Below are positions 15,931-24,316 of a stretch of DNA of 64,000 bases, piece after piece. Origin of the DNA: JACVRW01 sp963811055 (lineage in GTDB: Bacteria; Actinomycetota; Thermoleophilia; Solirubrobacterales; Thermoleophilaceae); contig CAWEPQ010000001.1 of NCBI GenBank assembly GCA_963811055.1, positions 1 through 64,000 of the forward strand. The letters are read 5' to 3'. The translations under genes and the position numbers were made by a program. Under the pieces are notes generated by a model, which was not told the DNA's origin, did not search any database, and saw nothing but the letters and a program-made list of their open reading frames with translations. Positions within the stretch are counted from its first letter, which is position 1, and every line of letters begins with the position of its first letter.

Positions 15931-16839
15931 CTACGCCATATTGATCTCCACATCGTCGGCCACGTTGCCGAGCAGCGTGTAATCGCACCGGGTCTCCTGC
16001 AGCAGGGAGCCGGGCACGAACTCGTTCACCGGTCCATGGGCCACCAGGCGGGCGATGAAGCGTTGCCACGAGATACCGCCCCCGAGGTCGCCGTCCAGCC
16101 AGAACGAACGGTGGTGGGCGCCGAGCACCTCGCGGGGCCCGATCGTCGCCGCTTTCGGGGGCACCCACGACCAGTCGCCGCCGAACGAGTGCAGCGCGTT
16201 CTGCATGACGGTCATCGGGTGCAGGTCGACGATCCGCGCGCCCGCCTGCTTGTAGGCGTCGATGTCGCCTCCGAAGTCATGCCCGAGGTGGGGCTCCCAG
16301 AACGCGATGTGCCCGCTCCAGCCGATCCCGCCGTAGCACGCGTCGGCGCCGCCGCGATCCTCGATGCGCTTGGAGTAGTCGCCGATCGTGTCGTGGCTGG
16401 GGAAGTGGATCTGCGACTCCGGCGGACGCAGGTCGGCGTCGATGCGCCCGAAGAAGCGCTCCTGCATCGCCCGCGCGAACGATCCCGCCCATGTGGCCGG
16501 CGCCGTCCGCCCGTCCTCGTCGGCGTACTCGTCCATGTTGAACGTATGCACGTGCCCCAGCGAGAGCCGCTCGTCGTTGATGCTGCGGGCCGCGAGGGCG
16601 TACTGCGGCATGGGCCCGACGGGGAGGATCAGCGTGAGCTCGCGGCCCTCGTCGCGCGCTGTCCGTATGCGGCCGACCAGGTCGTCGGCGAACGCCGAGT
16701 AGAACGCGCCCGACTCCTCCTCGAGGCGGATCCGGAAGTCCGGGTTCGGGTGGTCGGCGATGCGTTCACGCGGAATCGCGCGGACGCGCGCACATGCCTC
16801 GGCGTCACGGAAGCTGATGAACGGGGCGAGCGTCGTCAG
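15931..16839 (-). CDS. glucosamine-6-phosphate deaminase (NagB)-like protein with CTG start
   Basis: This 302-residue NagB-fold protein has the conserved stretches TLILPVGPMPQYALAA, VHTFNMDEYADEDG and GGIGWSGHIAFWEPHLG. In true NagB the catalytic loop reads DGH; here the Asp is Ser (WSGH), while the His and following Glu remain, so the substrate or chemistry may differ. No ATG/GTG/TTG precedes residue 77 in frame. The reading opens at CTG 16839, 11 bases after GGAGG, giving TTLAPFISFRDAEACARVRA. It begins 3 bases after the lipoprotein stop, so the two are co-transcribed. Confidence 0.78.
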   Translation of the reverse strand: MTTLAPFISFRDAEACARVRAIPRERIADHPNPDFRIRLEEESGAFYSAFADDLVGRIRTARDEGRELTLILPVGPMPQYALAARSINDERLSLGHVHTFNMDEYADEDGRTAPATWAGSFARAMQERFFGRIDADLRPPESQIHFPSHDTIGDYSKRIEDRGGADACYGGIGWSGHIAFWEPHLGHDFGGDIDAYKQAGARIVDLHPMTVMQNALHSFGGDWSWVPPKAATIGPREVLGAHHRSFWLDGDLGGGISWQRFIARLVAHGPVNEFVPGSLLQETRCDYTLLGNVADDVEINMA

Positions 16840-16842
16840 CGG

Positions 16843-17934
16843 CTAGCGATCCTCCGGGCAATAGCGCTCATACGCGCCCACGCACACGTCATCCCAGGAC
16901 GCGAAATCGTCGGCGATCACCGTTTCGCCGATGTTGTCCTTGCGGATCGTCAGCGGCTTGAGCAGGATCGTCGGCACCATCCCGGTCTCGTTGTCCACCT
17001 TGGCGTTGAGGCCGGTGGGATCCTCGCCGCGAGCCAGCTGCACGGCCAGGTTGGCGGCCTTCGTCGCCTGGTCCTTGATCGAGAAATAGACCGTGAAGCT
17101 CTGCTCGCCGGCCAGGATGTGCTGGAGCGCCTCGACCGTGGCGTCCAGGCCGCTGGTGGGGATCGTCGGGAGCTTGCGGGACTTGCGCGCCGCGATAGTC
17201 GCGTTCGCGAGCGTGTCGTTGGCCGCGAGCGTCCCGTCGAAGTCCTCGGAGGCCTGCAGCATCTGCTCGTAGATCGTCAGCGCCTTCTGGCCGTCCCAGT
17301 TCGGCACGGCCTGCTCGGCCTCAACCTCGATGTTCTCGCCCTTGCTCTGGAGGACCTCGGTGTTGCCCTTCTTGAGATCGGTGGCGAACGAGTCCGTCGG
17401 CGCCCCGTAGAGGATCGCGATCCGCGCGGAATCCTTGCCCTTGAGGTCCTCGATCAGTCCCTCGGCCTGCAGCCGCCCGGCCTGGGTCGCGTCGCCCGAC
17501 ACGTAGTAGTCGGCGTCACCGCCCACGGTCAGGCGGTCGTAGTCGATCATCGTCACGTCCTGCGACTTGGCGTCGTCGATGATCGCCGCGCCGCTGCCCG
17601 GATCGAGGTTGACGAGCAGGATCACCTTCGCGCCCTCGGTGATCGCCTGTTCGGCCTGGCTGCGCTGGGTCGAGGGGTCGCCCTCGGCGTTGCTGATGAT
17701 GTAGTCGTCGCTCGAGAGGCCGGCGGCCTTGAACCCCTGCTCGAAGAAGCGCCGGTCCGCGGTCTCCCACCGGTCCGAAGACTTCGAATCGGGGAGGAGG
17801 ACGGCGATCTTGCCGCTCAACTCGCCGGACGCGCCTCCGTCACCGCCGTCGCCGGAGTCGTCGTCTCCGCACGCCCCTATCGCGAGCGCCAGCAGGGCCG
17901 CCGCGATCACCGCGGTCAGTCGCCTCGTGCTCAT
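16843..17934 (-). CDS. XylF-like sugar-binding lipoprotein, no transporter partners nearby
   Basis: This 363-residue lipoprotein has signal MSTRRLTAVIAAALLALAIG with lipobox AIGAC and an Asp/Gly linker. The type I periplasmic-binding fold follows (GKIAVLLPDSKSSDRWETAD, VTMIDYDRLTVGGDADYYVS, PTSGLDATVEALQHILAGEQ), a pattern closest to D-xylose-binding XylF. The ligand is probably a monosaccharide. It has a strong GAGGAGG site before ATG 17934. No permease or ATPase gene lies nearby. It sits between a NagB-like protein and a cupin, suggesting a sugar-responsive unit that borrows a transporter encoded elsewhere or acts in sensing. Confidence 0.88.
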   Translation of the reverse strand: MSTRRLTAVIAAALLALAIGACGDDDSGDGGDGGASGELSGKIAVLLPDSKSSDRWETADRRFFEQGFKAAGLSSDDYIISNAEGDPSTQRSQAEQAITEGAKVILLVNLDPGSGAAIIDDAKSQDVTMIDYDRLTVGGDADYYVSGDATQAGRLQAEGLIEDLKGKDSARIAILYGAPTDSFATDLKKGNTEVLQSKGENIEVEAEQAVPNWDGQKALTIYEQMLQASEDFDGTLAANDTLANATIAARKSRKLPTIPTSGLDATVEALQHILAGEQSFTVYFSIKDQATKAANLAVQLARGEDPTGLNAKVDNETGMVPTILLKPLTIRKDNIGETVIADDFASWDDVCVGAYERYCPEDR

Positions 17935-17976
17935 CCCTTGAACCTCCTCTTTCGACCGCGGACGGTTGAGAGGGTC

Positions 17977-18543
17977 CTACCCGGCAGACGCGGTCAACAC
18001 ACGTCCGCCCGCGCAATCCGCACCGCGGCGCCTCGCGAGCCAGGCCAGCGGTGCAAGCACGATGCGCTGCACCCAGCGGGGCGGGAACGCTCCCTGCACC
18101 TCGTCCTCGAACTCCTGGGTGAACAGGGCGAGGTCGAGCGGCCTCGGGATCCCGCCCAGCATCGTGCGGCCCTGCTCGGCGAGTCCGACGGCGGTCTCGA
18201 AGAGCTGCTCCATCTGCAGTGCCGGGCGCACCTCGACGCGCACGAGGGCGTCACCGTCGCCGACGTTCGCGAAGTCGTGCTTCTGGCCAGGTGGGACCAC
18301 GACCACCTCACCGGGCCCCGCCACGACCCGCTTGCGTCCCATCCTGAAGCGCATCGTGCCCTCCACGACCTCGAAGCGCTCCTCCTGATTCGGATGGACG
18401 TGCTGGCCACCCGGGACCCGGCGGTTGGCCGGAAGCTCGAGGTCGATCGCCAGCAGCTCGCCCCCCGTGCCGGCCGAGGTCTGGCGGAACGTGATCCGCT
18501 CGCCGCTGGCCGGGTTCTCGAGTGTCTGTCCTATGTGCGCCAT
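17977..18543 (-). CDS. cupin-domain protein
   Basis: This 188-residue protein has a cupin barrel: motif 1 HVHPNQEERFEVVEGTMRFR (two His and a Glu for metal) and motif 2 PGQKHDFANVGDGDALVRV. A C-terminal helical part follows that is not typical of small cupins. ATG 18543 is chosen because GGAG sits five bases upstream; ATG 18570 is the alternative. It precedes the XylF-like gene by 42 bases and is divergent from an AraC regulator with a 20-bp palindrome between them. The reaction is unknown. Confidence 0.82.
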   Translation of the reverse strand: MAHIGQTLENPASGERITFRQTSAGTGGELLAIDLELPANRRVPGGQHVHPNQEERFEVVEGTMRFRMGRKRVVAGPGEVVVVPPGQKHDFANVGDGDALVRVEVRPALQMEQLFETAVGLAEQGRTMLGGIPRPLDLALFTQEFEDEVQGAFPPRWVQRIVLAPLAWLARRRGADCAGGRVLTASAG

Positions 18544-18634
18544 GTTCGCTCCGATCTGGTTGAAATGCACGGCGTCCAGCCTGGCGCCTCTCTGCAGGAC
18601 GGTCTATGGCTAAATGGCCGTGATACATGCTTGA

Positions 18635-18654
18635 TCGTCCAGAGCTCTGGACGA
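18635..18654. promoter_or_regulatory. perfect 20-bp palindrome, probable operator
   Basis: TCGTCCAGAGCTCTGGACGA is its own reverse complement over all 20 bases. It lies between the divergent cupin gene and the AraC-type gene, 30 bases before GTG 18684. If the AraC gene began at ATG 18627 the site would lie inside its coding sequence, so it also supports the later start. Confidence 0.72.
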
Positions 18655-18683
18655 GAGGGGGCACGGCGTGCATACTCGGCGAC

Positions 18684-19646
18684 GTGGAAGCGGCCGACCC
18701 TTTCCCGCCGTCGGACCCCCTCGGCGAGGCATTGCAGTTCCTGCGGATGAACGGCGCGTACTACTGCCGCTCCGAGCTCACCGCACCCTGGGGACTCACG
18801 CTTCCGCCGATGCCGGGGTACCTCTGGTTTCACGTAGTCACCTCGGGCCGGCTCTGGCTCGAGACCCAGGAGGACGAAGGGGACTGGATCCAGCTCGGAG
18901 ACCTGGTGCTCGTGCCGCACGGGGAGGGCCACGTCCTGCGAAGCGAAGCGGGAGCGCCCGCACCGGGGATTCTCGACCTCGAGCGTGAGCTCGTCAGCGA
19001 TCGCTACGAGATCCTTCGCCACGGCGAGGGTGGCGCGCCCACCGGCCTCATCTGCGGAGCCGTGCGCTTCGAGCACCCGGCAGCCGGCAACCTCATCGAG
19101 ATCCTGCCGCCTACGATCCACATCGAGGCATCCAGGTCGCCCAAGCTCGAGTGGATGCAGAGCATCCTGCGACTGATGGCCTCCGAGGCCGGCGAGCTCC
19201 GGCCAGGCGGCGAGGCCGTGATCACGCGCCTCGGGGACATCCTCGTGATCCAGGCGATCCGGGCTTGGATCGAGAGCGACCCGGCCGCCCAGCGGGGCTG
19301 GCTGGGGGCGCTCCAGGATCCCCAGATCGGCCGCGCCATCTCACACATTCATCGCGACCCCGCTCGGAACTGGACCGTAGCCTCCCTGGCCCACGAGCTG
19401 GCGATGTCGCGCTCGGCGTTCGCCGCCCGCTTCACCGAGCTCGTCGGCGAGCCGGTCATGAGCTATGTCGCCCGCTGGCGAATGCAGGTCGCGGTGGCCG
19501 CGCTGAAGGGCGAGGGCGCCACGGTCGGCCAGCTCGCCGACCGGCTGGGCTACCGGTCCGAGGCCGCGTTCAGCCGCGCCTTCAAGCGCGTGACCGGTGT
19601 CTCCCCGGGCGCGATCAGGCGAAGCGCCGTCACTCCGTTCGCGTGA
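18684..19646 (+). CDS. AraC-family regulator with N-terminal cupin domain
   Basis: This 320-residue regulator has an N-terminal cupin sensor (YYCRSELTAPWGLTLPPMPG, FHVVTSGRLWLE, LGDLVLVPHGEGH) and a C-terminal double helix-turn-helix. The first motif is NWTVASLAHELAMSRSAFAA. The second is VGQLADRLGYRSEAAFSRAF, closing with KRVTGVSPGAIRR. It starts at GTG 18684, with in-frame ATG 18627 as alternative. It probably controls the divergent cupin/XylF-like/NagB-like unit through the palindrome at 18635. Its end overlaps the convergent permease gene by 17 bases. Confidence 0.9.
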   Translation: MEAADPFPPSDPLGEALQFLRMNGAYYCRSELTAPWGLTLPPMPGYLWFHVVTSGRLWLETQEDEGDWIQLGDLVLVPHGEGHVLRSEAGAPAPGILDLERELVSDRYEILRHGEGGAPTGLICGAVRFEHPAAGNLIEILPPTIHIEASRSPKLEWMQSILRLMASEAGELRPGGEAVITRLGDILVIQAIRAWIESDPAAQRGWLGALQDPQIGRAISHIHRDPARNWTVASLAHELAMSRSAFAARFTELVGEPVMSYVARWRMQVAVAALKGEGATVGQLADRLGYRSEAAFSRAFKRVTGVSPGAIRRSAVTPFA

Positions 19647-20493
19647 ACTGGAAGATGGCCACCGCCATCATCGCCAGGCCCAGCACCAGCACGATCCCCA
19701 CCTCGACGAGCGAGGGCACGCGCCAGCCGAACCAGGTCACGCCGGGGTCGAGCGTGCGCCGGGCGGCCTCGGAGATGTCGAGGTGGTTGAAGACCAGCCG
19801 CCGCATCGGGTCCACGGCGTAGGTCAGCGGATTGAGGCGGGTGAGCACCTCCAGCCAGGTGGGCAGGCCCGAGAGTGGGTAGAGCGCGCCGGACAGGAAG
19901 AACATCGGCATCACGAGCATCTGCATCACGGTCGTGAACGTCTGGATCTGCTTGACGCGGGTGGCCACCATCACGCCGAACGCGGTGACCGTAAAGGCAA
20001 GCAGCAGCATCAGGCCGAAGAGGCCGAGGATCAGCAACGGGTGGTAGGGCACGTCCACCAAGCCCGCCAGGGCCAGCAGGATCACGCCCTGGAGCGCCGC
20101 GACGGTGGCGCCGCCCAGGCACTTGCCGACGATGATCGACGACCGCCGGACGGGTGCGACCATCATCTCCCGAAGGAACCCGAACTCGCGGTCCATCACC
20201 AGCGATATCGCGCTGAACATCGCGCTGAACACCAGCGCCAGGCAGAGGATCCCCGGGTAGATGAACGTCTTGAGGTCGACGCCCTCGGTGGACGCGGCCG
20301 AGAGCGACTCCAGCCCGGCCCCGAGCACGAACAGGAACAGCAGCGGCTGGATCAGCAGCGTCGCGATCCGCATGCGGTCGGTGGTGAAGCGGATCAGGTC
20401 GCGCCGCCACACGATCCGCACCGCACGGACCTCCGACCGCCAGGAGCGCTGGGGCACCCGGACGCCGATGACTTCAGCGATCGCCGCGCTCAT
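19630..20493 (-). CDS. ABC-2 type exporter permease (DrrB-like)
   Basis: This 287-residue membrane protein of the daunorubicin-resistance type has six helices, with the EFGFLREMMVAPVRRSSIIV loop and the conserved MFFLSGALYPLSGLPTWL, LNPLTYAVDPMR region. It forms an exporter with the ATPase encoded just upstream, coupled by an ATGA overlap. Likely cargo is a hydrophobic drug, lipid or antibiotic (family knowledge). A divergent TetR regulator suggests induction by the exported compound. Confidence 0.92.
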   Translation of the reverse strand: MSAAIAEVIGVRVPQRSWRSEVRAVRIVWRRDLIRFTTDRMRIATLLIQPLLFLFVLGAGLESLSAASTEGVDLKTFIYPGILCLALVFSAMFSAISLVMDREFGFLREMMVAPVRRSSIIVGKCLGGATVAALQGVILLALAGLVDVPYHPLLILGLFGLMLLLAFTVTAFGVMVATRVKQIQTFTTVMQMLVMPMFFLSGALYPLSGLPTWLEVLTRLNPLTYAVDPMRRLVFNHLDISEAARRTLDPGVTWFGWRVPSLVEVGIVLVLGLAMMAVAIFQFTRTE

Positions 20494-21488
20494 CGTCCCG
20501 CTCCCGACAGCACCCGCATCGTCGCGCGGCTGAGGTCCGACGTGCCGGTGGTCTCCGCGTCCCGGATCGTCGAGCCGGTGTAGCGCATGAAGACGTCATC
20601 CAGGGTCGGCCGCGACACCGCCACCGACGTGATGGCCACGCCAAGCTCGGCGAACAGCCGCGGCACGAACGCCTCACCGGACTCGACGTGGAAGGTCACC
20701 GCGCCCTCGGCCACGGCCGCCTCGATGCCGAAGCGCTCTTGCAGCGCCACCAGCGCGGCATCGTCATCCGCGGTGCCCAGCACCACGCGGTCGGCACCGA
20801 CGCTCGCCTTGAGCGCCTCGGGCGTGTCCAGCACGACGATCTCCCCGCGGTCCATGATCGCGATGCGGTCACAGAACTCCGCCTCGTCCATGTAGTGCGT
20901 GGTCATGAAGATGGTCGTGCCCTCGGTCTCCTGCAGCGCGCGGATGTAGCGCCAGATCGAGCTGCGGGTCTGCGGGTCGAGACCGATGGTCGGCTCGTCG
21001 AGGAACAGCACACGCGGCGAGTGCAGGAGACCGCGTGCGATCTCCAGCCGCCGGCGCATGCCGCCGGAGAACGTCATCACCGGCTGATCGCGGCGGTCGG
21101 CCAGGTCGACCATCTCCAGCATCTGGTCCATCCGCGCGCCGATCACGCCGGGGTCGACGCCGTAGAGCTCGGCGTGCAGGCGGAGGTTCTGCTCGGCGGT
21201 GAGGTAGCCGTCGAGCGTCGGGTCCTGGAACACGAGGCCGATGTGCCGGCGGACCTCGTCGCGCTCGGCGGCCACGTCGAAGCCGCACACGCGCGCGGTG
21301 CCGGCGGTGGGCCGCGCGAGCGTGCAGAGCATGTTGATCGTCGTGCTCTTGCCGGCGCCGTTGGGGCCGAGGAATCCGAAGACCTCGCCGCGAGCAACGG
21401 TGAACGAGACCCCGCGGACGGCCTCGACCTCACCGTAGGTCTTGACGAGGTCGTCGACCTCGATTGTGGGTGGTGTGGAGGAGTACAT
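20490..21488 (-). CDS. ABC exporter ATPase (DrrA-like)
   Basis: This 332-residue cytosolic ATPase has Walker A GPNGAGKST (about residue 38), Q-loop FQDPTLDGYLTAEQNL, signature FSGGMRRRLEIARGL, Walker B VLFLDEPTIGLD and H-loop FMTTHYMDEAE. The C-terminal extension (ITSVAVSRPTLDDVFMRYTG) is the DrrA hallmark that regulates assembly with the permease. ATG 21488 gives the usual N-terminus; an upstream in-frame GTG at 21506 would fall inside the operator. It is paired with the downstream permease and the divergent TetR gene. Confidence 0.94.
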   Translation of the reverse strand: MYSSTPPTIEVDDLVKTYGEVEAVRGVSFTVARGEVFGFLGPNGAGKSTTINMLCTLARPTAGTARVCGFDVAAERDEVRRHIGLVFQDPTLDGYLTAEQNLRLHAELYGVDPGVIGARMDQMLEMVDLADRRDQPVMTFSGGMRRRLEIARGLLHSPRVLFLDEPTIGLDPQTRSSIWRYIRALQETEGTTIFMTTHYMDEAEFCDRIAIMDRGEIVVLDTPEALKASVGADRVVLGTADDDAALVALQERFGIEAAVAEGAVTFHVESGEAFVPRLFAELGVAITSVAVSRPTLDDVFMRYTGSTIRDAETTGTSDLSRATMRVLSGAGR

Positions 21489-21503
21489 GGCGCGGCACGA
21501 TAA

Positions 21504-21539
21504 CACTACAGTGGCTGTAAATCTACTGTCGCTATAGTG
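21504..21539. promoter_or_regulatory. TetR-type operator between exporter and regulator
   Basis: CACTACAGTGGCTGTA (21504-21519) and, on the other strand, CACTATAGCGACAGTA (21539-21524) form 16-base inverted arms, 12 of 16 identical, around a 4-base spacer. The first arm also contains the palindrome TACAG-TGG-CTGTA. The element fills the gap between the ATPase and TetR starts, so it can repress both. Confidence 0.8.
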
Positions 21540-21550
21540 CTACAATCCCT

Positions 21551-22213
21551 ATGGCAGGAGACGTCCCCCAGGGTCTGCGCGAGCGCAAGAAGCGCGCCAC
21601 GCGCGATGCGATCGCCTCCACCGCACGCCGCCTGTTCGCGGAGCGCGGCTTCGACGCCGTCACGGTCGCCGAGATCGCCGTGGCGGCCGACGTCTCCGAG
21701 AAGACGGTCTTCAACCACTTCGCCACGAAGCACGACCTCGTGTTCGCCGGCGGCGAGGAGCGGCAGGCTCAGCTGCATGCGGCCGTCGCCAAGCGCCCGC
21801 CCGGCACCTCCGTGCTCGACGTATTCCGCGCGACTTCGAAGGCGATGCTCGACATCGTGGCCGCCGGCGAGACCGAGGACAGCCTCGTGGTCCCGCGCAT
21901 CGTGCGCGACAGCCCCGCGCTGCAGGAGCGGATGGCGGCGGGGTGGGAGCGCGAGGCCGAGGCCCTGGTCGCCGTCATCGCCGAGGCCACCGGAGTGGAC
22001 GCCGACGACATCGTCCCCGCGGTCGTGGCCCGCGCGCTGGCCTGGACCCTCATAACCGTCTTCCGCGCCGCGTTCGACGGGCTGCTGGCCGGCGAGGACC
22101 CCGAGGAGCTGGCCGCCCGCCTTCGGCCCCAGGCAGCACGCGCCTACGACCAGCTCGCGGCCGGCTTGGGGGATTACGGTGTAGCCAGCCCGGCTGAGGA
22201 CGCCGCGCCCTAG
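21551..22213 (+). CDS. TetR-family repressor of the DrrAB-like exporter
   Basis: This 220-residue protein has the TetR DNA-binding domain at residues 10-60 (RKKRATRDAIASTARRLFAE, then AVTVAEIAVAADVSEKTVFNHF). The C-terminal helices form a variable ligand pocket. It starts at ATG 21551 and faces the exporter operon across a 62-base gap holding a large inverted repeat. It is probably derepressed by the exporter's cargo. Its TAG stop shares CTAG with the convergent aldo/keto reductase stop. Confidence 0.92.
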   Translation: MAGDVPQGLRERKKRATRDAIASTARRLFAERGFDAVTVAEIAVAADVSEKTVFNHFATKHDLVFAGGEERQAQLHAAVAKRPPGTSVLDVFRATSKAMLDIVAAGETEDSLVVPRIVRDSPALQERMAAGWEREAEALVAVIAEATGVDADDIVPAVVARALAWTLITVFRAAFDGLLAGEDPEELAARLRPQAARAYDQLAAGLGDYGVASPAEDAAP

Positions 22214-22902
22214 TCGGCGTCGAGGGCCGCGAGGTTCTCTCGCAGGTGTCCGATCGAGAGCGTGCCGGGGATGGGCAGGATGACGGGCGAGCGTCGCAGG
22301 AGCCAGGCGAGCTTGTCGCCCGCACCGCCGTCGCCGCGCAGCGGGAAGTACGGCACGAACGCGATCGCCTCGCGCTCGCAGAAGTCGACGACGTCGTCGT
22401 GCTCGCGCTCGCCCGCGTTGTAGCGATTCTGGACCGCGGCGATCGGAACGACCCCACGGGCCAGCTCGATCTGCTCCACGCTGACCTCGGAGAGGCCCAC
22501 GTGCCTGATCGCGCCGCGGTCGACGTAGGCCTTGATCGTTCCCAGGCTCTCCTCGAGCGGGGTCTGGGGGTCCACGCGGTGCAGGTAGTAGAGGCCGATC
22601 GCATCGGTGCGAAGCGAGCGAAGGCTGTGCTCGATCTGCCCACCAAGGACGTCCGGCCGCCCCTCGCCCGCCCTATATCCGCCCTTGGTGGCCACGAGCA
22701 CGTCCTCACGGCCTCCGGGGAGCGCCGTGCCGATCGCGCGCTCGCTGTCGCCGCCGGTATAGAGATGCGCGGTGTCGACATGCCTCAGCCCCGCGGCGAT
22801 GGCCTCACGGACGAAGGTCACATGCTCGGGGGCCGTCGTGAGACGGTTGGTCCCGAGGCCTACGCGCGGCACGTCAACTCCCGCCAGCCGAAACGTGGTC
22901 AT
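22210..22902 (-). CDS. aldo/keto reductase, short form
   Basis: This 230-residue NADPH-dependent oxidoreductase retains the tetrad: Asp and Tyr in LRHVDTAHLYTGGDSE, Lys in VLVATKGGYR and His in GLYYLHRVDPQTPLEESL. RHVGLSEVSVEQI and AVQNRYNAGEREHDDV follow as usual. Most family members have 280-330 residues; here the C-terminal cofactor-binding part is abbreviated (ILPIPGTLSIGHLRENLAAL remains). It overlaps the upstream VOC gene by ATGA. The substrate is unknown. Confidence 0.88.
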   Translation of the reverse strand: MTTFRLAGVDVPRVGLGTNRLTTAPEHVTFVREAIAAGLRHVDTAHLYTGGDSERAIGTALPGGREDVLVATKGGYRAGEGRPDVLGGQIEHSLRSLRTDAIGLYYLHRVDPQTPLEESLGTIKAYVDRGAIRHVGLSEVSVEQIELARGVVPIAAVQNRYNAGEREHDDVVDFCEREAIAFVPYFPLRGDGGAGDKLAWLLRRSPVILPIPGTLSIGHLRENLAALDAD

Positions 22903-23606
22903 CGGTTGTGGTTGACGGCCTCGATGTTGTGGCCGTCTGGATCGAGGACGAACGCCCCGTAGTAGCCCGGGTGGTAGACGGCGCGCTCACCGGGCGCGCC
23001 GTTGTCCGTGTAGCCGGCCTCCATGGCGGCCCGGTGGAAGGCGTCGACCGCCTCGTTCGTGTCGACGCCGAACGCGAGGTGGACGTGCTCGCTCTGCGGC
23101 TCGCCGGCGACGTACGAGACCGTGCCGTTGGCGGTGACGATCTGGACGTGGTCGGGCTGGTCGACGCCGATCTCGTAGCCCGTGGCCACGTAGAAGCGCC
23201 TGATGGCCGCCACGTCACGCGTGCGGAGCCACAGGTGGTCGATCGCGCCGGTCTGGCGATCGTGGCCCGTGAACACCGCTTCGACGCTGTTGCCGTCCGG
23301 GTCGCGCAGGAACCCGCCGTAGTAGTCCTCGCGATACTGCGGCCGCGGGCCGGGCGCGCCGTCGTCGGTGTAGCCGGCCTCGACGCCGGCCCGGTGGAAG
23401 GCGTCGACGAGGTCGTGCGACGCTGCGTAGAACGCGATGTGGACGTGCTTCGCGACGGGCCGGCCGTCGTGGGCGATCGAGAAATCGCCCCACTCGCTGT
23501 AGTCGGGGTAGTCCGCACGCTCCTTGCCGAGCACGCTGACGACGGTGTCGTAGAAGCGCTGGGACGCGTGGCGGTCGGAGACGCGGATGTCCACATGGTC
23601 GATCAC
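22899..23606 (-). CDS. two-module VOC (glyoxalase-like) protein
   Basis: This 235-residue protein consists of two tandem VOC modules: IDHVDIRVSDRHASQRFYDT in the first, and IDHLWLRTRDVAAIRRFYVA in the second. Each contains HVHIAFYA or HVHLAFGV and ends with a LRDPDGNSVEAV or LDPDGHNIEAVNH strand carrying the metal Glu. The modules are clearly internal duplicates. GTG 23606 is the start. It is expressed with the downstream reductase and lies 4 bases after the SRPBCC stop. A ring-cleavage or detoxification role is possible but not shown. Confidence 0.87.
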   Translation of the reverse strand: MIDHVDIRVSDRHASQRFYDTVVSVLGKERADYPDYSEWGDFSIAHDGRPVAKHVHIAFYAASHDLVDAFHRAGVEAGYTDDGAPGPRPQYREDYYGGFLRDPDGNSVEAVFTGHDRQTGAIDHLWLRTRDVAAIRRFYVATGYEIGVDQPDHVQIVTANGTVSYVAGEPQSEHVHLAFGVDTNEAVDAFHRAAMEAGYTDNGAPGERAVYHPGYYGAFVLDPDGHNIEAVNHNR

Positions 23607-23610
23607 CCGC

Positions 23611-24063
23611 CTACGACGCCTGCGTCGACAGCTCGGCGCTTCGCTCGAGCACGTGAACGAAACCTCGCTCGAGCTGTCGCTTGAAGATCCGGTCCATTGC
23701 CGCTCCCATCACCGGGATCGGGATCTCGAACGAGGACGTCCACACCGCGTGCGTGCCGGTGCCGTCGGGCTCGAGCCGGATGCTGCCGCCCGCGTGGCGG
23801 AACGGAAGGGTCTTGACACCTCTGATCAGGTAGTCGAAGCGCCGCGGGGGTTCGAAGGCCGTGATCTCTTCCTCGAAGCGAAGCGGCCCGAGCCAGACCC
23901 ACCGGACGGCTCCGAGACCGTTCGGCTCCAATTTCCCTGGTCGGGCCAACTCCGAACGGCGGATCCCGTCGAAGCGGTCGTAACGCGCGTGGTCGGCGAC
24001 GACCTCAAAGAGCTCGTCGGGGCGCGCGTCCAGCCGTCGTTCGACCCGAATCGAGCGCCTCAT
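23611..24063 (-). CDS. SRPBCC-family (polyketide cyclase-like) protein
   Basis: This 150-residue helix-grip protein begins MRRSIRVERRLDARPDELFE, the classic first strand and helix. It continues with VADHARYDRFDGIRRSE and a central beta sheet, and ends with a long C-terminal helix (MGAAMDRIFKRQLERGFVHV). The pocket binds hydrophobic ligands in relatives. It is the first gene of a three-gene unit with VOC and aldo/keto reductase, separated by 4 bases. Confidence 0.82.
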   Translation of the reverse strand: MRRSIRVERRLDARPDELFEVVADHARYDRFDGIRRSELARPGKLEPNGLGAVRWVWLGPLRFEEEITAFEPPRRFDYLIRGVKTLPFRHAGGSIRLEPDGTGTHAVWTSSFEIPIPVMGAAMDRIFKRQLERGFVHVLERSAELSTQAS

Positions 24064-24316
24064 CGTACGTCCCTCGGCTCCGCCAGCGCCACGGCCGACA
24101 GCGTATCCGGCGCCGAGCACGCTAGCGGAAGATGCGACGGGCCCCTCGACGACCACCCCACGCTGCCCGCCGCTTCGATCCGGGCGAAAGTGGCCGCCGG
24201 CCCCGAGCGGCAGCCAGTGAAGATCAACCGCCGCAGGGAATTCCTCTTCGGCGGGCAACGTCCGAGTATCGCGTCGATCGCCCGGAGCTTTGCCGGTGGT
24301 TGCATTTCGAAGCGGT

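Noticed and set aside
15535..18750. A plus-strand open frame of over 1,000 codons
   Set aside because: It lies antisense to the NagB-like, XylF-like and cupin genes; its translation is Arg/His/Gly-rich without any domain. It is a GC-rich shadow.
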